Below, piece by piece: positions 33,022 to 41,865 of a stretch of 62,764 nt of DNA. A program made the translations under genes and the position numbers. The first letter of the stretch is position 1. Each line of letters begins with the position of its first letter. The notes under the pieces are model-generated. The model was not told the origin of the DNA and did no database searches. It saw nothing but the letters and a program-made list of their open reading frames with translations. Source of the stretch: Spirochaetales bacterium (GTDB lineage: Bacteria; Spirochaetota; Leptospiria; Leptospirales; Leptonemataceae); assembly GCA_024233935.1 (NCBI GenBank), contig JACKOY010000025.1:1-62764 (forward strand). The letters are read 5' to 3'.

Positions 33022-35163
33022 ATGAACGATGGCGCTGTCTATCTTTCCGACCGGGCCGCACCGGGGCTGCGCGACCGGGTTTTTCTGGTCGTCTTGATTT
33101 TCTGGAATCTGACCGTCTTTCTTCTGTGCCTGCCGAATGTGGCTTACAACAACTTCGTGATCAAGGCCAGCGTGCTTGCGCCCAGGGCCGCGTACGGAAT
33201 CGATCCGCTCTTTCGTTTTCTGATCTACGAGCCACTCAGTGCGCCGCTCTGGTTGTTTCTTCTTTCGCGTTTCGGCTTGCGTTTGCGAGCGCGCACCCTG
33301 GCCGTCGTGGGCGCCTTTGTACTGGCTTGTGTGGCGCTTAACTTCCCGGTGTTTCAGATTGATCTGGCCGGTGCGATGGATTGGTCCGGCCTGCTGCGCG
33401 CCGCGCTGCTCTACGGCATCACAAAACCGATGGCGCTGCTCTTCTTCTCGGCCGGCCTGTACTTTCTTTTGCCCGACTTCGGTCGCGTGCCGCGCTTCAG
33501 ACACGTGTGCCTGGTCTATGCGATGGGCATTGGAGTTGCGCTTCTTTTGTTTGGTCCCGCCTTGCCGCGCCTGGAGGATGAGATCGCCTACCACGTGCAG
33601 GCCCTGATCTTTGAATCAGGAGCCTTACGCGGCACCGTACTCTGGCCGGAGGAGATCGCCGGGGTCGGGGTTCGGTCCGTTCTGCATCTTCCGTATCTGA
33701 TTTTTCGGGATCATTCGTTCTTCAGCGCCCACTTCCATGGTTGGTCGGCGGTGCTGGCACTCAGCAGCCTGGTCGGGCTGAAGCCCTTTGCAAACGCTCT
33801 GGTCTGCATGCTGAATCTCTTCTTGTTTACTCTGCTGGTGCGGCGCCTCAATGAAAGACGATCGTTTCGGGTGATTGCGATCGTCCTTTTTGTAAGTTGT
33901 CCGGTGCTGATCTTGCTTTCGAACACCTACATGGCGCATCCACTCAGCCTGAGCTCTATCCTCGCGCTCTTGATTCTCTGGCAACGACTCGAAGGCGCCG
34001 CCGGTCATGCCCGGTTGTTTCTTCCGGCCGCCATCGCCCTGCTGGTCCCGGTCGCGTTTTTTATACGGCCCCAGACAATATTGCCAACGACCGCGGCGCT
34101 GATTCTGGCGGACACCCTGCGCCTGATCCTTGGAGCAAAAGCGAAGCATAGCCGGAGCCGGATTGCATTCCGTGCGGGTGCGCTCCTGGTCGGACTGGCG
34201 TTGGCCTTGCTTTCAGGCCGGCTGTACGCGGCTCAGTTCGGGTCTGAGAGTATCTTCTTTACCGCCGAGTACTTCGGACAGGGTTGCCAGGCGCTCGGCT
34301 TCGGGCCGGGTCACGGGTGTTTCCCGACCTATGGAACCCTGGGACACTCTCTGCGCAAGGTTCTGCTCATAACGCTCGATCTGGCAAACACTCTAAACCA
34401 GGAACACGCGCCCGGCGGACTACCCCTGCTTCTGGTATTCTTCGTGCTCGCAATTCGAAACTGGCGCAGCCTTTTTAATCCTGCCCAACCGGAGTTCGTA
34501 TTTCTGGTTGTCTTTGGAGCCAATTTTGTGCTCTTCAGCCTGTACTTTCACAACGGCGGCGAAAGCTACCGCGGTCGCTACCTGACCGAAAGCGCGTTTG
34601 CGCTCTACATCCTGATCGCCCAAATGCTGGCCACCGAGTGGCAGGCGACCAAAGCAAGTGAAGGCGGCCGTCTGGAACAAACTCTGGCGATTGTTACGAC
34701 AACGCTGGTCTTTTCGAACGTGTTGCTTTTGATTCGGGGCGACTACATCAATCCCGAGTTTCAGCCGTTTCGTTCGGCCAGCGAATTGAGCTCGCCGGCG
34801 CCTTCCAACGCTTTGATCAGCGCCGTGGATCGTCCGCTACCGCGGACCTTTATCGATGAATTCGACGGTAAGACCGGCGCCCTCTCCGTGGCCGAGCTGC
34901 GGCCCTTCTTGAATCTGGGCTATGGCACTCTGGCCGCCACGGCTGTGCGCCTGGATGCGCAGGGCTATTTGCGGGATGCCAGAAACAACGCCCTGGTCGG
35001 CGACGCCGGGCCGCACACTCTGAATGCTCTTGGCCGCCAGATGGGAACCGAGACCGTGCTTCGTCTGGAGTTTCAACCGGCGGCCTATCGCCAGCTTCGA
35101 CCGGGCATCAGCGTGTTTGATCAAGATCCACCCATCCTGCGCCGCATGGAATCCGCCCGGTAG
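33022..35163 (+). CDS. GT-C-like polytopic membrane protein
   Basis: This is a 713-residue protein with twelve or more hydrophobic segments up to about residue 570, then a soluble periplasmic tail of about 140 residues. The loop RLEDEIAYHVQALIFESG (near 184-201) resembles the acidic first loop of GT-C glycosyltransferases such as ArnT/PMT relatives, which use polyprenyl-phosphate sugars. No other family motif is secure. It would act at the periplasmic face of the inner membrane. The neighbouring DegT-type sugar aminotransferase gene, 69 bases downstream on the same strand, supports a role in surface glycan or glycolipid decoration (inference). Confidence 0.65.
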   Translation: MNDGAVYLSDRAAPGLRDRVFLVVLIFWNLTVFLLCLPNVAYNNFVIKASVLAPRAAYGIDPLFRFLIYEPLSAPLWLFLLSRFGLRLRARTLAVVGAFVLACVALNFPVFQIDLAGAMDWSGLLRAALLYGITKPMALLFFSAGLYFLLPDFGRVPRFRHVCLVYAMGIGVALLLFGPALPRLEDEIAYHVQALIFESGALRGTVLWPEEIAGVGVRSVLHLPYLIFRDHSFFSAHFHGWSAVLALSSLVGLKPFANALVCMLNLFLFTLLVRRLNERRSFRVIAIVLFVSCPVLILLSNTYMAHPLSLSSILALLILWQRLEGAAGHARLFLPAAIALLVPVAFFIRPQTILPTTAALILADTLRLILGAKAKHSRSRIAFRAGALLVGLALALLSGRLYAAQFGSESIFFTAEYFGQGCQALGFGPGHGCFPTYGTLGHSLRKVLLITLDLANTLNQEHAPGGLPLLLVFFVLAIRNWRSLFNPAQPEFVFLVVFGANFVLFSLYFHNGGESYRGRYLTESAFALYILIAQMLATEWQATKASEGGRLEQTLAIVTTTLVFSNVLLLIRGDYINPEFQPFRSASELSSPAPSNALISAVDRPLPRTFIDEFDGKTGALSVAELRPFLNLGYGTLAATAVRLDAQGYLRDARNNALVGDAGPHTLNALGRQMGTETVLRLEFQPAAYRQLRPGISVFDQDPPILRRMESAR

Positions 35164-35232
35164 CGTTCCGGAGAATGACACGCCTGACCCAATCGGCCTG
35201 GACGAAAGCCGGCCGCCATACCAGGCTGGCCC

Positions 35233-36444
35233 ATGGCCGAGACCCCGAAAGCGCCGGCGGAAACCATTGCGGAAAAGCTTCTGCCTTTTGCCCTGCCCGA
35301 TGTCGGTTCCGCCGAAGCGCGCGCAATGACCCGCAGTCTGCGCTCCGGCTGGCTGACCTCGGGCCCCGAGGTCAAAGCCTTTGAAAGTGAATTTGCGACG
35401 CTGACCGGCGCCCGGGAGGCGATTGCCGTGAACTCCTGCACGGCAGCCCTGCATCTCGCGCTGGCGGCCTGGGACATTGGTGCCGATGATGCAGTGCTTG
35501 TGCCCGACCTGACCTTTGTGGCCAGCGCCGAAGTCATTACCTATTCCGGGGCCCTGCCGATTGTGCTCGACGTCAACCGCGCGGACTATCTGCTCGATGG
35601 CGAAACGGTCGAACGTTTTCTCAAGGAGCAGTGCGATACTTCCGGGGCTCACCCGGTCCACCGCGCGAGTAAAAAGACCGTTCGTGCAATCATTCCCGTA
35701 CACTATGGCGGGCGACCCTGCGACCTGGATCAGTTGAGTGAAATTGCAAAGCGGCACAAACTGAAACTGCTTGAGGACGCTGCCCATGCATTTCCGACTT
35801 ACTACGCCGGGCGCATCCTGGGAACACATTCGGACGCCACAGCGTTCAGCTTCTATGCCACGAAGAACCTCACCACCGGTGAAGGCGGCATGCTCACGAC
35901 CGATGACAGCGAGTTTGCCGATCGAGTGCGGCGCATGCGACTGCACGGCATTCGGGGCCAGACCTATGGAAGGCAACGCTGGCAGTACGATGTCGTAGAC
36001 CAGGGCTTCAAGTACAACATGATGGATCCCTGCGCCGCTATTGGTCGCGTCCAGCTGAAGCGCACAGCCGAAACTCTGGAGAAGCGCAAACTGATTCACG
36101 CCGCCTACGATCGCGCTTTCGCCCGCCTGCAGGGTGTGCGCCTAACTCCCCGCACGCCGCACGAATCGGCGTTTCATCTGTACACGATTGAACTGGGACC
36201 CGGCGCCCGTCTCAGCCGTGACGAGTTCGTCGACGAAATGTATCGCCGCGGAATCGCCGTCAGCCTGCATTTCATTCCGATTCACCGGCTCACGTACTAT
36301 CGCGATGCGTACGGTTTGTCTGCACAGCAGTTCCCGAATGCCGAAGAAATTTTTCAGCGTATTTGTTCCCTGCCGATCTACAGCGCGCTCAAGATGCGAA
36401 ACGTGCGCCATGTAATCGAAGCTGTGCGCGAACTTCTGGGATAA
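35233..36444 (+). CDS. DegT/DnrJ/EryC1/StrS-family aminotransferase
   Basis: This is a 403-residue PLP enzyme. The fold-type I pattern is intact: SGWLTSGPEVKAFE near the start, AVNSCTAALHLAL (PLP phosphate binding), DLTFVASAEVI, LLEDAAHAF (the Asp that binds the pyridine nitrogen) and SFYATKNLTTGEGGML with the Schiff-base Lys. A C-terminal HFIPIHRLTYY is also characteristic. Family members transaminate nucleotide-linked keto-sugars for surface polysaccharides. The length is standard (about 370-400), with an insertion near 130-145 (CDTSGAHPVHRASKK). It follows the GT-C-like gene and is probably co-transcribed with it. The next gene is convergent, 135 bases away. Confidence 0.92.
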   Translation: MAETPKAPAETIAEKLLPFALPDVGSAEARAMTRSLRSGWLTSGPEVKAFESEFATLTGAREAIAVNSCTAALHLALAAWDIGADDAVLVPDLTFVASAEVITYSGALPIVLDVNRADYLLDGETVERFLKEQCDTSGAHPVHRASKKTVRAIIPVHYGGRPCDLDQLSEIAKRHKLKLLEDAAHAFPTYYAGRILGTHSDATAFSFYATKNLTTGEGGMLTTDDSEFADRVRRMRLHGIRGQTYGRQRWQYDVVDQGFKYNMMDPCAAIGRVQLKRTAETLEKRKLIHAAYDRAFARLQGVRLTPRTPHESAFHLYTIELGPGARLSRDEFVDEMYRRGIAVSLHFIPIHRLTYYRDAYGLSAQQFPNAEEIFQRICSLPIYSALKMRNVRHVIEAVRELLG

Positions 36445-36579
36445 CCGCCCGCCGGGGTTCAGGAGCAACTAAACCGGGCCCGACCTGCCGGGTTCTCCGG
36501 GAAACAATCTAATGGCCGAAGACTGAAACCAGGATACGATACCGCGCGCTCAGCATGTGCGCGCACCGAAAGCCGGCGC

Positions 36580-39500
36580 TCACTCCAGAATGCCGCCGGC
36601 TGCCCGATCGCGGAAATAGCCGGGCGAACTTTCGCGCCCCGGAAGAGATCGTCGGTAGGGCGTCGTAATGGGCGAACTGTGGCTGCGGTCCTGGACCACC
36701 TCAGGGCTGAATTCCGCGCTGAAAGCGAACGTAAACTGCAGTTCGCCGGCCGGTCCGGTCCCGCGCGCGACGCTGAGACGCATCTGGGGCAAGGCCAGGT
36801 AGGCAACATTCAGGTCAAAAAGCATGCTCGCGCCGTAGGCTCCGGCAAAGCCTTCGCGGTACATCACCCGATCAAAGACCGTTCCGTAATCGTAGAACAC
36901 ACCAAGGCCGATATCACGCAGCGTAAATCCGGTGATTCGGTCAATGATCGAGTCTGAGTAGTTGAGCAGGGGCAACCGGTATTCGTACGTGAAGACAAAC
37001 GCGCTGTGGTCCGATGGCGCTCTGGCATAGTCCTGGCCGCGCACAAAGCGGTGCAATCGCACTTTCTGCAATTCCCGATCCGGTCCATAACTTCCGTACC
37101 CGTAGGCGCTCAAGTAGTTCACGTGGTAGTCCCAGAAAGAAGGCAGGTACAAGGCCAGGCCGCCCTCGGCCACGCCGTACTCCACCGCATGATCACCGTT
37201 AATCGTAAGTCGGTCTTTGCTTTCGGGCGACGTGTAGTAATCCGTGCTGAAACTGAATCGAAAGCCCTTCTCGGGGCTTATGGAACGCGAAAAGTACTCG
37301 GTGGCGCCGGCAAGAAACACCAGGGAGGGGCCACTCAGGTTCAGATCGCGGGCATCGTATTCCACCGAGCGCAACCGCCGGGCGTTGCGAATTTTCTGGT
37401 GAGAATAACCCAACAAACCCTGAGTCGAGACGTAGCGACCGGGGTTTATGAAACGCAAATAGGCGCCGGCCTGCTCGAAGAAAGTATACTTATCGTCACA
37501 GGTGAAACGTAGCGGATCTTCATCCGAAAGGCAGCCCGGCGCCCGGTCGGTCTTAAAGTAGTTCGTCGCGTAGACCAGACCGAGTCCGATCGGAAAACGG
37601 GTGTAGTCGTAGTAGCCGGCCGCAACCGCTTTAGGAACCGAAGGCCCAATCGCAAAAAGAAAATTATGCCGATTCAATGGGTCGCGCCCGGCGACGCCGA
37701 CATTCAAAACCGTCACCGGACCGATCAGCCCCAGAAAGAACGGACGGATGGCGAAGGCGCCGGAATAATCCGAGAACGCCCAACCTTCGGGCAACTCCTG
37801 GTCGCCCGGCAATAGCGTATCTGTGTCCTCGGTCTCTATGAAATAGCTATCTTCCGGGTCGGGCTGGGCCGGTAAGAGCCATTCGTTGTCAGGAGTTTCC
37901 TCGCTTTCTTCGGCGGGCTCTTCGGAAGGCGCCTCAAAGAGCTGCACGCTCTCTCCCAGTAGATCCTCGTAACGCAAACGAACGATGTCGTAGCCGTTCT
38001 CGAAATAACCAATCGCATACAAAAAATCCGAAGCCGGCGCCGGATAAAAAAGACCGGTCAACGTGCGCGTCAGCCGTTGCACGCTCGAATCGGCGAGGCT
38101 GAGTGCGTACAGATTGTAGATGCCGTCCACGTCGGAAGAAAACAGAATCGCCTGTTCATCGCGACTGAAGCGCGGTTGCGCCCGCACGCCGGGCCCCGCA
38201 AGCAGGGTGCGACAGGCGGGCTCCGGACCGAGCTCGCACAACACAAAACGGCCCCGGCCGGTCTCCGTGCGCCTCACCAGAGCAACCACACGCCGTCCGT
38301 CGCGGGTCATGGCGGTGTACTGCAGCATGCCGGTAAACGGAACACGGATCAATCGGCGCTCATTCGCGAGCCCTCCGTCGGTCAGGTCGGCCACCACCAG
38401 ATAACGAAACCGATCGTCCCGCTCCACAAATACGATGCGATCCCCGCTGGCATTAAGAGAAGGAAAGCTGACATGCCGCCCGGGGGTCAGGCGTTCGAAG
38501 AGAAGTGCGTCCGCATCGTAGAGTTCATGGCGCAGGCCAAAGTCGGCGAACATCAAATAGTCTTCGCTATAGATTTCGCGGCCCCCCGCCCGGGCAATGC
38601 CGCCCGAAGAGAGCTGGCGGCGTTCGCCCTGCACGACGCCGTCATCGCCCAGGCTGTAGAGTCCAGGCCAGTGCGCCGCCGGGTCCGCAAAAAAGAAAAG
38701 CCGCTCGCCATCATGAATCAGAAATCGTTTTACATAGCCGTCGTCTGTGAGCCGCTCAAAGGGCGTGACGCCCTGCTCTCGCAACTGCTCGAGCTGGGTT
38801 CCAAAATGCTGCTCATCGGCCTGACGCATCGCGGCGTAGAGTCGCAGTACGTTTTGCGCCGGCGGCAGGCGCGTGTCGGGGATCATGGGCGCCGCATCGG
38901 CAAACCAGTAGTCGTAGATCGCATCTTCACCGGCCAGTTCGGTCAGCGTGTTTACGAAACGACCGCCAAAAAGATACGCCATGGTGTAACCCGGCCAGCG
39001 ATGAGATCCGTTCAACACTTCGGCCGGCGAAGGATAACTTTCCGAAAGCACCATGGTGCGCACCACCATGTGTGTCAGCGGGTCCTCCAGCCGACCGAGC
39101 CCGTCCTGGCTTTCCTGCCAGACCGCCGTGCCCTCAATCATTCCGCCCGGAGAAATCAGGTTGGGGGGCACTCCCAGAAGCACCCGTAGCGATGTCAGCG
39201 TCGGATGATCGCGATCCCAGATGCGCAGGGAAAGAATGTGCGTGTACTCGTGGGTAAACAACAGCTCAACCCACAGATCGTAGCGCGCAAACTCTCCCGC
39301 CCGCGGTGAATCCATAAAAAGCACAATCTGATCGAGACCGTAAGGAGTTGCGAAGGCGTTTACCGTATCGGTTTCGAAAATCAGAGCCACGTGGGTTTCT
39401 TCTGCGCCCGATTGATACAGCGGTTCCAGTTGGGCATGCACGCGCTCCGCAATCGTGCCGACCCGAAGGGCAAAATCCTCACGCTCGCCGGTAAAATGGA

Positions 39501-39630
39501 TCTGAAAATGTGGCGTTGTAAGTGTGCGCCACTCGCCAAGACCGCGCGAAATCTGTTGCGCGCCAATCTGTGCCGGCCAGAGCGCGAAGGCCAGGCACAA
39601 ACTTGTCGGATATCTCCACTGAATGCGCAT
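36580..39630 (-). CDS. Metallopeptidase/beta-propeller/outer-membrane barrel protein
   Basis: This is a 1,016-residue protein. I start it at the ATG at 39630, which gives a signal (LCLAFALWPAQIGAQQ); the frame extends to 39909 over the neighbouring gene without protein character. Residues about 30-290 resemble the peptidase MA-like family, with zinc motif LFTHEYTHIL (HExxH, near 122) and downstream Glu in MIEGTAVWQES. Residues about 300-640 contain TolB/WD40-like blade repeats (HVSFPSLNASGDRIVFV, QPRFSRDEQAILFSSDVDGI). After an acidic linker (EEPAEESEETPDNE) the last 330 residues look like a BamA-type surface-antigen barrel (GKGFRFSFSTDYY-like repeats, YEYRLPLL). The combined layout suggests a protease held in the outer membrane by its own barrel. 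The extreme C-terminus is an apparent 35-residue non-barrel extension. Confidence 0.75.
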   Translation of the reverse strand: MRIQWRYPTSLCLAFALWPAQIGAQQISRGLGEWRTLTTPHFQIHFTGEREDFALRVGTIAERVHAQLEPLYQSGAEETHVALIFETDTVNAFATPYGLDQIVLFMDSPRAGEFARYDLWVELLFTHEYTHILSLRIWDRDHPTLTSLRVLLGVPPNLISPGGMIEGTAVWQESQDGLGRLEDPLTHMVVRTMVLSESYPSPAEVLNGSHRWPGYTMAYLFGGRFVNTLTELAGEDAIYDYWFADAAPMIPDTRLPPAQNVLRLYAAMRQADEQHFGTQLEQLREQGVTPFERLTDDGYVKRFLIHDGERLFFFADPAAHWPGLYSLGDDGVVQGERRQLSSGGIARAGGREIYSEDYLMFADFGLRHELYDADALLFERLTPGRHVSFPSLNASGDRIVFVERDDRFRYLVVADLTDGGLANERRLIRVPFTGMLQYTAMTRDGRRVVALVRRTETGRGRFVLCELGPEPACRTLLAGPGVRAQPRFSRDEQAILFSSDVDGIYNLYALSLADSSVQRLTRTLTGLFYPAPASDFLYAIGYFENGYDIVRLRYEDLLGESVQLFEAPSEEPAEESEETPDNEWLLPAQPDPEDSYFIETEDTDTLLPGDQELPEGWAFSDYSGAFAIRPFFLGLIGPVTVLNVGVAGRDPLNRHNFLFAIGPSVPKAVAAGYYDYTRFPIGLGLVYATNYFKTDRAPGCLSDEDPLRFTCDDKYTFFEQAGAYLRFINPGRYVSTQGLLGYSHQKIRNARRLRSVEYDARDLNLSGPSLVFLAGATEYFSRSISPEKGFRFSFSTDYYTSPESKDRLTINGDHAVEYGVAEGGLALYLPSFWDYHVNYLSAYGYGSYGPDRELQKVRLHRFVRGQDYARAPSDHSAFVFTYEYRLPLLNYSDSIIDRITGFTLRDIGLGVFYDYGTVFDRVMYREGFAGAYGASMLFDLNVAYLALPQMRLSVARGTGPAGELQFTFAFSAEFSPEVVQDRSHSSPITTPYRRSLPGRESSPGYFRDRAAGGILE

Positions 39631-39721
39631 TAGAATCAAAACCGCAGGGACCAACACGGCATTCCGGACAGAACTCCAGGCGCCAGGAAAGTAATAAAGC
39701 CAAAAAGATTCTGACCGGGCT

Positions 39722-41779
39722 TCAATGCTTGCGGTCCAAATGAATGACCGCCTCCCAATCCGGAGGGGCGCCATGCCGCGCGTAATGCCCCGAGCGGTGC
39801 AGGTACATACGCGCCGCAAGATCCTGGGGATTTTCGGCCACGACTTTCTGGAAAAAGAGCTTCGCGGATTCAAAATCGCGGGCAAGATACGCGGAAAGGC
39901 CTTTCTCAAAATCGGGGCGGGTCATCATTTTCAGCCCGGCGCTACCGTCCATTTCGGCGAGCAACATCTCGATCACGGTTACCGGTTCCTGACGACCTTT
40001 CACCGCCACCCGGTCCAGAATTCGATAGCTGAAGGCGTTGGGATCTTCCAGATCAAAGAGCGATTGCTCGCTGATCACAATCGATGCCCCGTAAATGCGT
40101 GTCAGGCCTTCCATGCGCGCGGCCGTGTTGGCGGCGTCGGCGATGACGTCCCCCTGCACACGCTCGGCTTCGCCGATGATGCCCAGGCGCACGGTGCCGG
40201 TGTGCACACCGATGCCGGTCTGCACCGGATCGCGACCCTGTTCTGTTCGTCGGGCGTTGTATTCGTACAGGGTCTCTTGAATTTCGATGGCGCAGCGTAC
40301 CGCATCCTGGGTTTTGCGCGGAAACAAAGCCATTATGCCATCTCCCATGTACTTCGCAATGAACCCGTGATTGCGACGGATCACCGGCCCCAGACGATCC
40401 AGATACGAGTTGATGAAGTCAAAATTTTGAGCGGGAGTCATGCTCTCCGAGAGCGCGGTGAAGGCGTGAATATCAGTGACAACAATCGCCAGGTCCATTT
40501 CGACGTTGTCGCCCAGCCGCACATCGGTGATGCTTGGTTTTCCCAGATAACGCAGAAATTCGTCCGGAACAAAGCGGCGATAAGCCGAGTTCACGTGTTC
40601 CAGACGTCGCGACCCATCGGAAAGCTCGTGGCTGTATTCTACGAGCATACGGCGCGCATTCGCGAAACGCCGTTCAAGCACGGAGCCCATGCCCAGAACA
40701 AACACCGCCATGCCGTACGGATACAGATAATGGGACCACACCAGTTGGTTCTGGTAGCCTCCAATTAAGTCGTGCAGGCCGGTCAAACCGAATACTACAA
40801 AGGCCCCACAATAGATGCGTGCGCCCACGCTACCATGCAGCGCGTGCTGAATGGAAAACACCATGAGTAAGATGAGACTGAGGCCGGTCAGGATTCCCTG
40901 GCTCAGAAGAAACCAGTCCGATTCGCCGGGCGAAACAAGCGTCGCCACGAAAAATACCAGACCAAAGACCAACTGCAGACGCCAGAGCCAGGTGAGCGCG
41001 GCTTTCCAGGCGGTCCGAACGACGGCCTCGGTAAAGACTGTGAGCGAGATCAGAGCCAGCATCAGGGAAAAGACACTCAATCGGCTCCACAACCAGGCGC
41101 CATCAAAGACCGAACGACCCACTTCCGAGCCGCTGATGGAAAACAATCCCAAAAACACGGCGAACAGATTGAAGGCCACGATAGCCTGTCGCTCTCCTTC
41201 GCGCAGCACCGAAAGCAAAAGAAAAAGAAGGCCCGTGAGCACGAACACGAAACCAAATATCAGGCGATCCATGCGCTGACGCAGCAAGCCCTGTAGAAGC
41301 TCAATCTCCTCACCGCTCGCCACGCCGCGAAAGAAGAACAGTTTTGCATTTGTCACCGTCAGGTAAATGTAAACGAAGCCGGAGTTCTGCGGTGGCAGGG
41401 CGATCAGATCGTAATAGAAGTTCGAAGCGAGAAAAGGATCCGCGTTGCTTTGGAATACGGGACGCAGTTCTCCCCGGACCAGCGCGTAGACACTGTGGGT
41501 GGCGCCCGGAGTTTCGATCAGCAGGGCCGGCGAGCGGGCGGACGAAACCACCGGAAGGCGCAGCCAGAAGGCGGACAGATTGCCGGCACGCACCAGGCTT
41601 TCACCGGGGAACGCGCGCCAGGCCTCCGGAGGCGCCAGACGAGCGGCGTCTGCGTCCCCACTTTCCAGAGCAAGATACTCAGCCGGAAGCCCGGGGGCGC
41701 TCTGGGCCACGAGCGGAGTGGACGCCAGGCACGTCACAATGACGAAAAAAACAATGGGACGGCCGATTCCTGGCTTCAT
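39722..41779 (-). CDS. 7TM-sensor class III adenylate/guanylate cyclase
   Basis: This is a 685-residue membrane cyclase. The ATG at 41779 has GGAGAG upstream and begins a signal ending PLVAQS; an in-frame ATG at 41809 is less likely. An extracytoplasmic 7TMR-DISM-like domain (about 25-175) is followed by seven membrane spans (180-385) and a short helix. The cyclase domain (about 420-600) has metal aspartates in IVVTDIHAFTAL and GDGIMALF, and NTAARMEGL as the catalytic Asn/Arg block. A TPR-like tail ends GAPPDWEAVIHLDRKH, similar to the tails of the cyclases at 3526 and 47537. It lies downstream of another cyclase gene; a duplicated 18-bp motif occupies the gap. Confidence 0.88.
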   Translation of the reverse strand: MKPGIGRPIVFFVIVTCLASTPLVAQSAPGLPAEYLALESGDADAARLAPPEAWRAFPGESLVRAGNLSAFWLRLPVVSSARSPALLIETPGATHSVYALVRGELRPVFQSNADPFLASNFYYDLIALPPQNSGFVYIYLTVTNAKLFFFRGVASGEEIELLQGLLRQRMDRLIFGFVFVLTGLLFLLLSVLREGERQAIVAFNLFAVFLGLFSISGSEVGRSVFDGAWLWSRLSVFSLMLALISLTVFTEAVVRTAWKAALTWLWRLQLVFGLVFFVATLVSPGESDWFLLSQGILTGLSLILLMVFSIQHALHGSVGARIYCGAFVVFGLTGLHDLIGGYQNQLVWSHYLYPYGMAVFVLGMGSVLERRFANARRMLVEYSHELSDGSRRLEHVNSAYRRFVPDEFLRYLGKPSITDVRLGDNVEMDLAIVVTDIHAFTALSESMTPAQNFDFINSYLDRLGPVIRRNHGFIAKYMGDGIMALFPRKTQDAVRCAIEIQETLYEYNARRTEQGRDPVQTGIGVHTGTVRLGIIGEAERVQGDVIADAANTAARMEGLTRIYGASIVISEQSLFDLEDPNAFSYRILDRVAVKGRQEPVTVIEMLLAEMDGSAGLKMMTRPDFEKGLSAYLARDFESAKLFFQKVVAENPQDLAARMYLHRSGHYARHGAPPDWEAVIHLDRKH

Positions 41780-41811
41780 GGCGCTCTCCAAACAGGAGCA
41801 GGTCAGCATAT

Positions 41812-41865
41812 CCCGGACCAGGATCAGACTTCAATCGTTTTGTTTCGCCCGGACCGGGATCAGAC
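41812..41865 (-). repeat. Duplicated 18-bp motif between two cyclase genes
   Basis: CCCGGACCAGGATCAGAC (41812-41829) and CCCGGACCGGGATCAGAC (41848-41865) are direct repeats with one mismatch and a 36-bp period. The second copy contains the 11-bp palindrome CCCGGACCGGG and includes the stop codon of the upstream cyclase. The first copy is 33 bases before the start of the downstream cyclase. A shared regulatory site is possible. Confidence 0.55.

Noticed and set aside
34837..36099. 420-codon open frame on the minus strand
   Set aside because: It is antisense to the DegT aminotransferase, whose PLP motifs are intact. The frame has shadow composition.
38077..39189. 370-codon open frame on the plus strand
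   Set aside because: It is antisense to the metallopeptidase/barrel gene. No family pattern or ribosome-binding site is seen.
39725..40768. 347-codon open frame on the plus strand
   Set aside because: It is antisense to the catalytic domain of the cyclase at 39722, which keeps all active-site residues.
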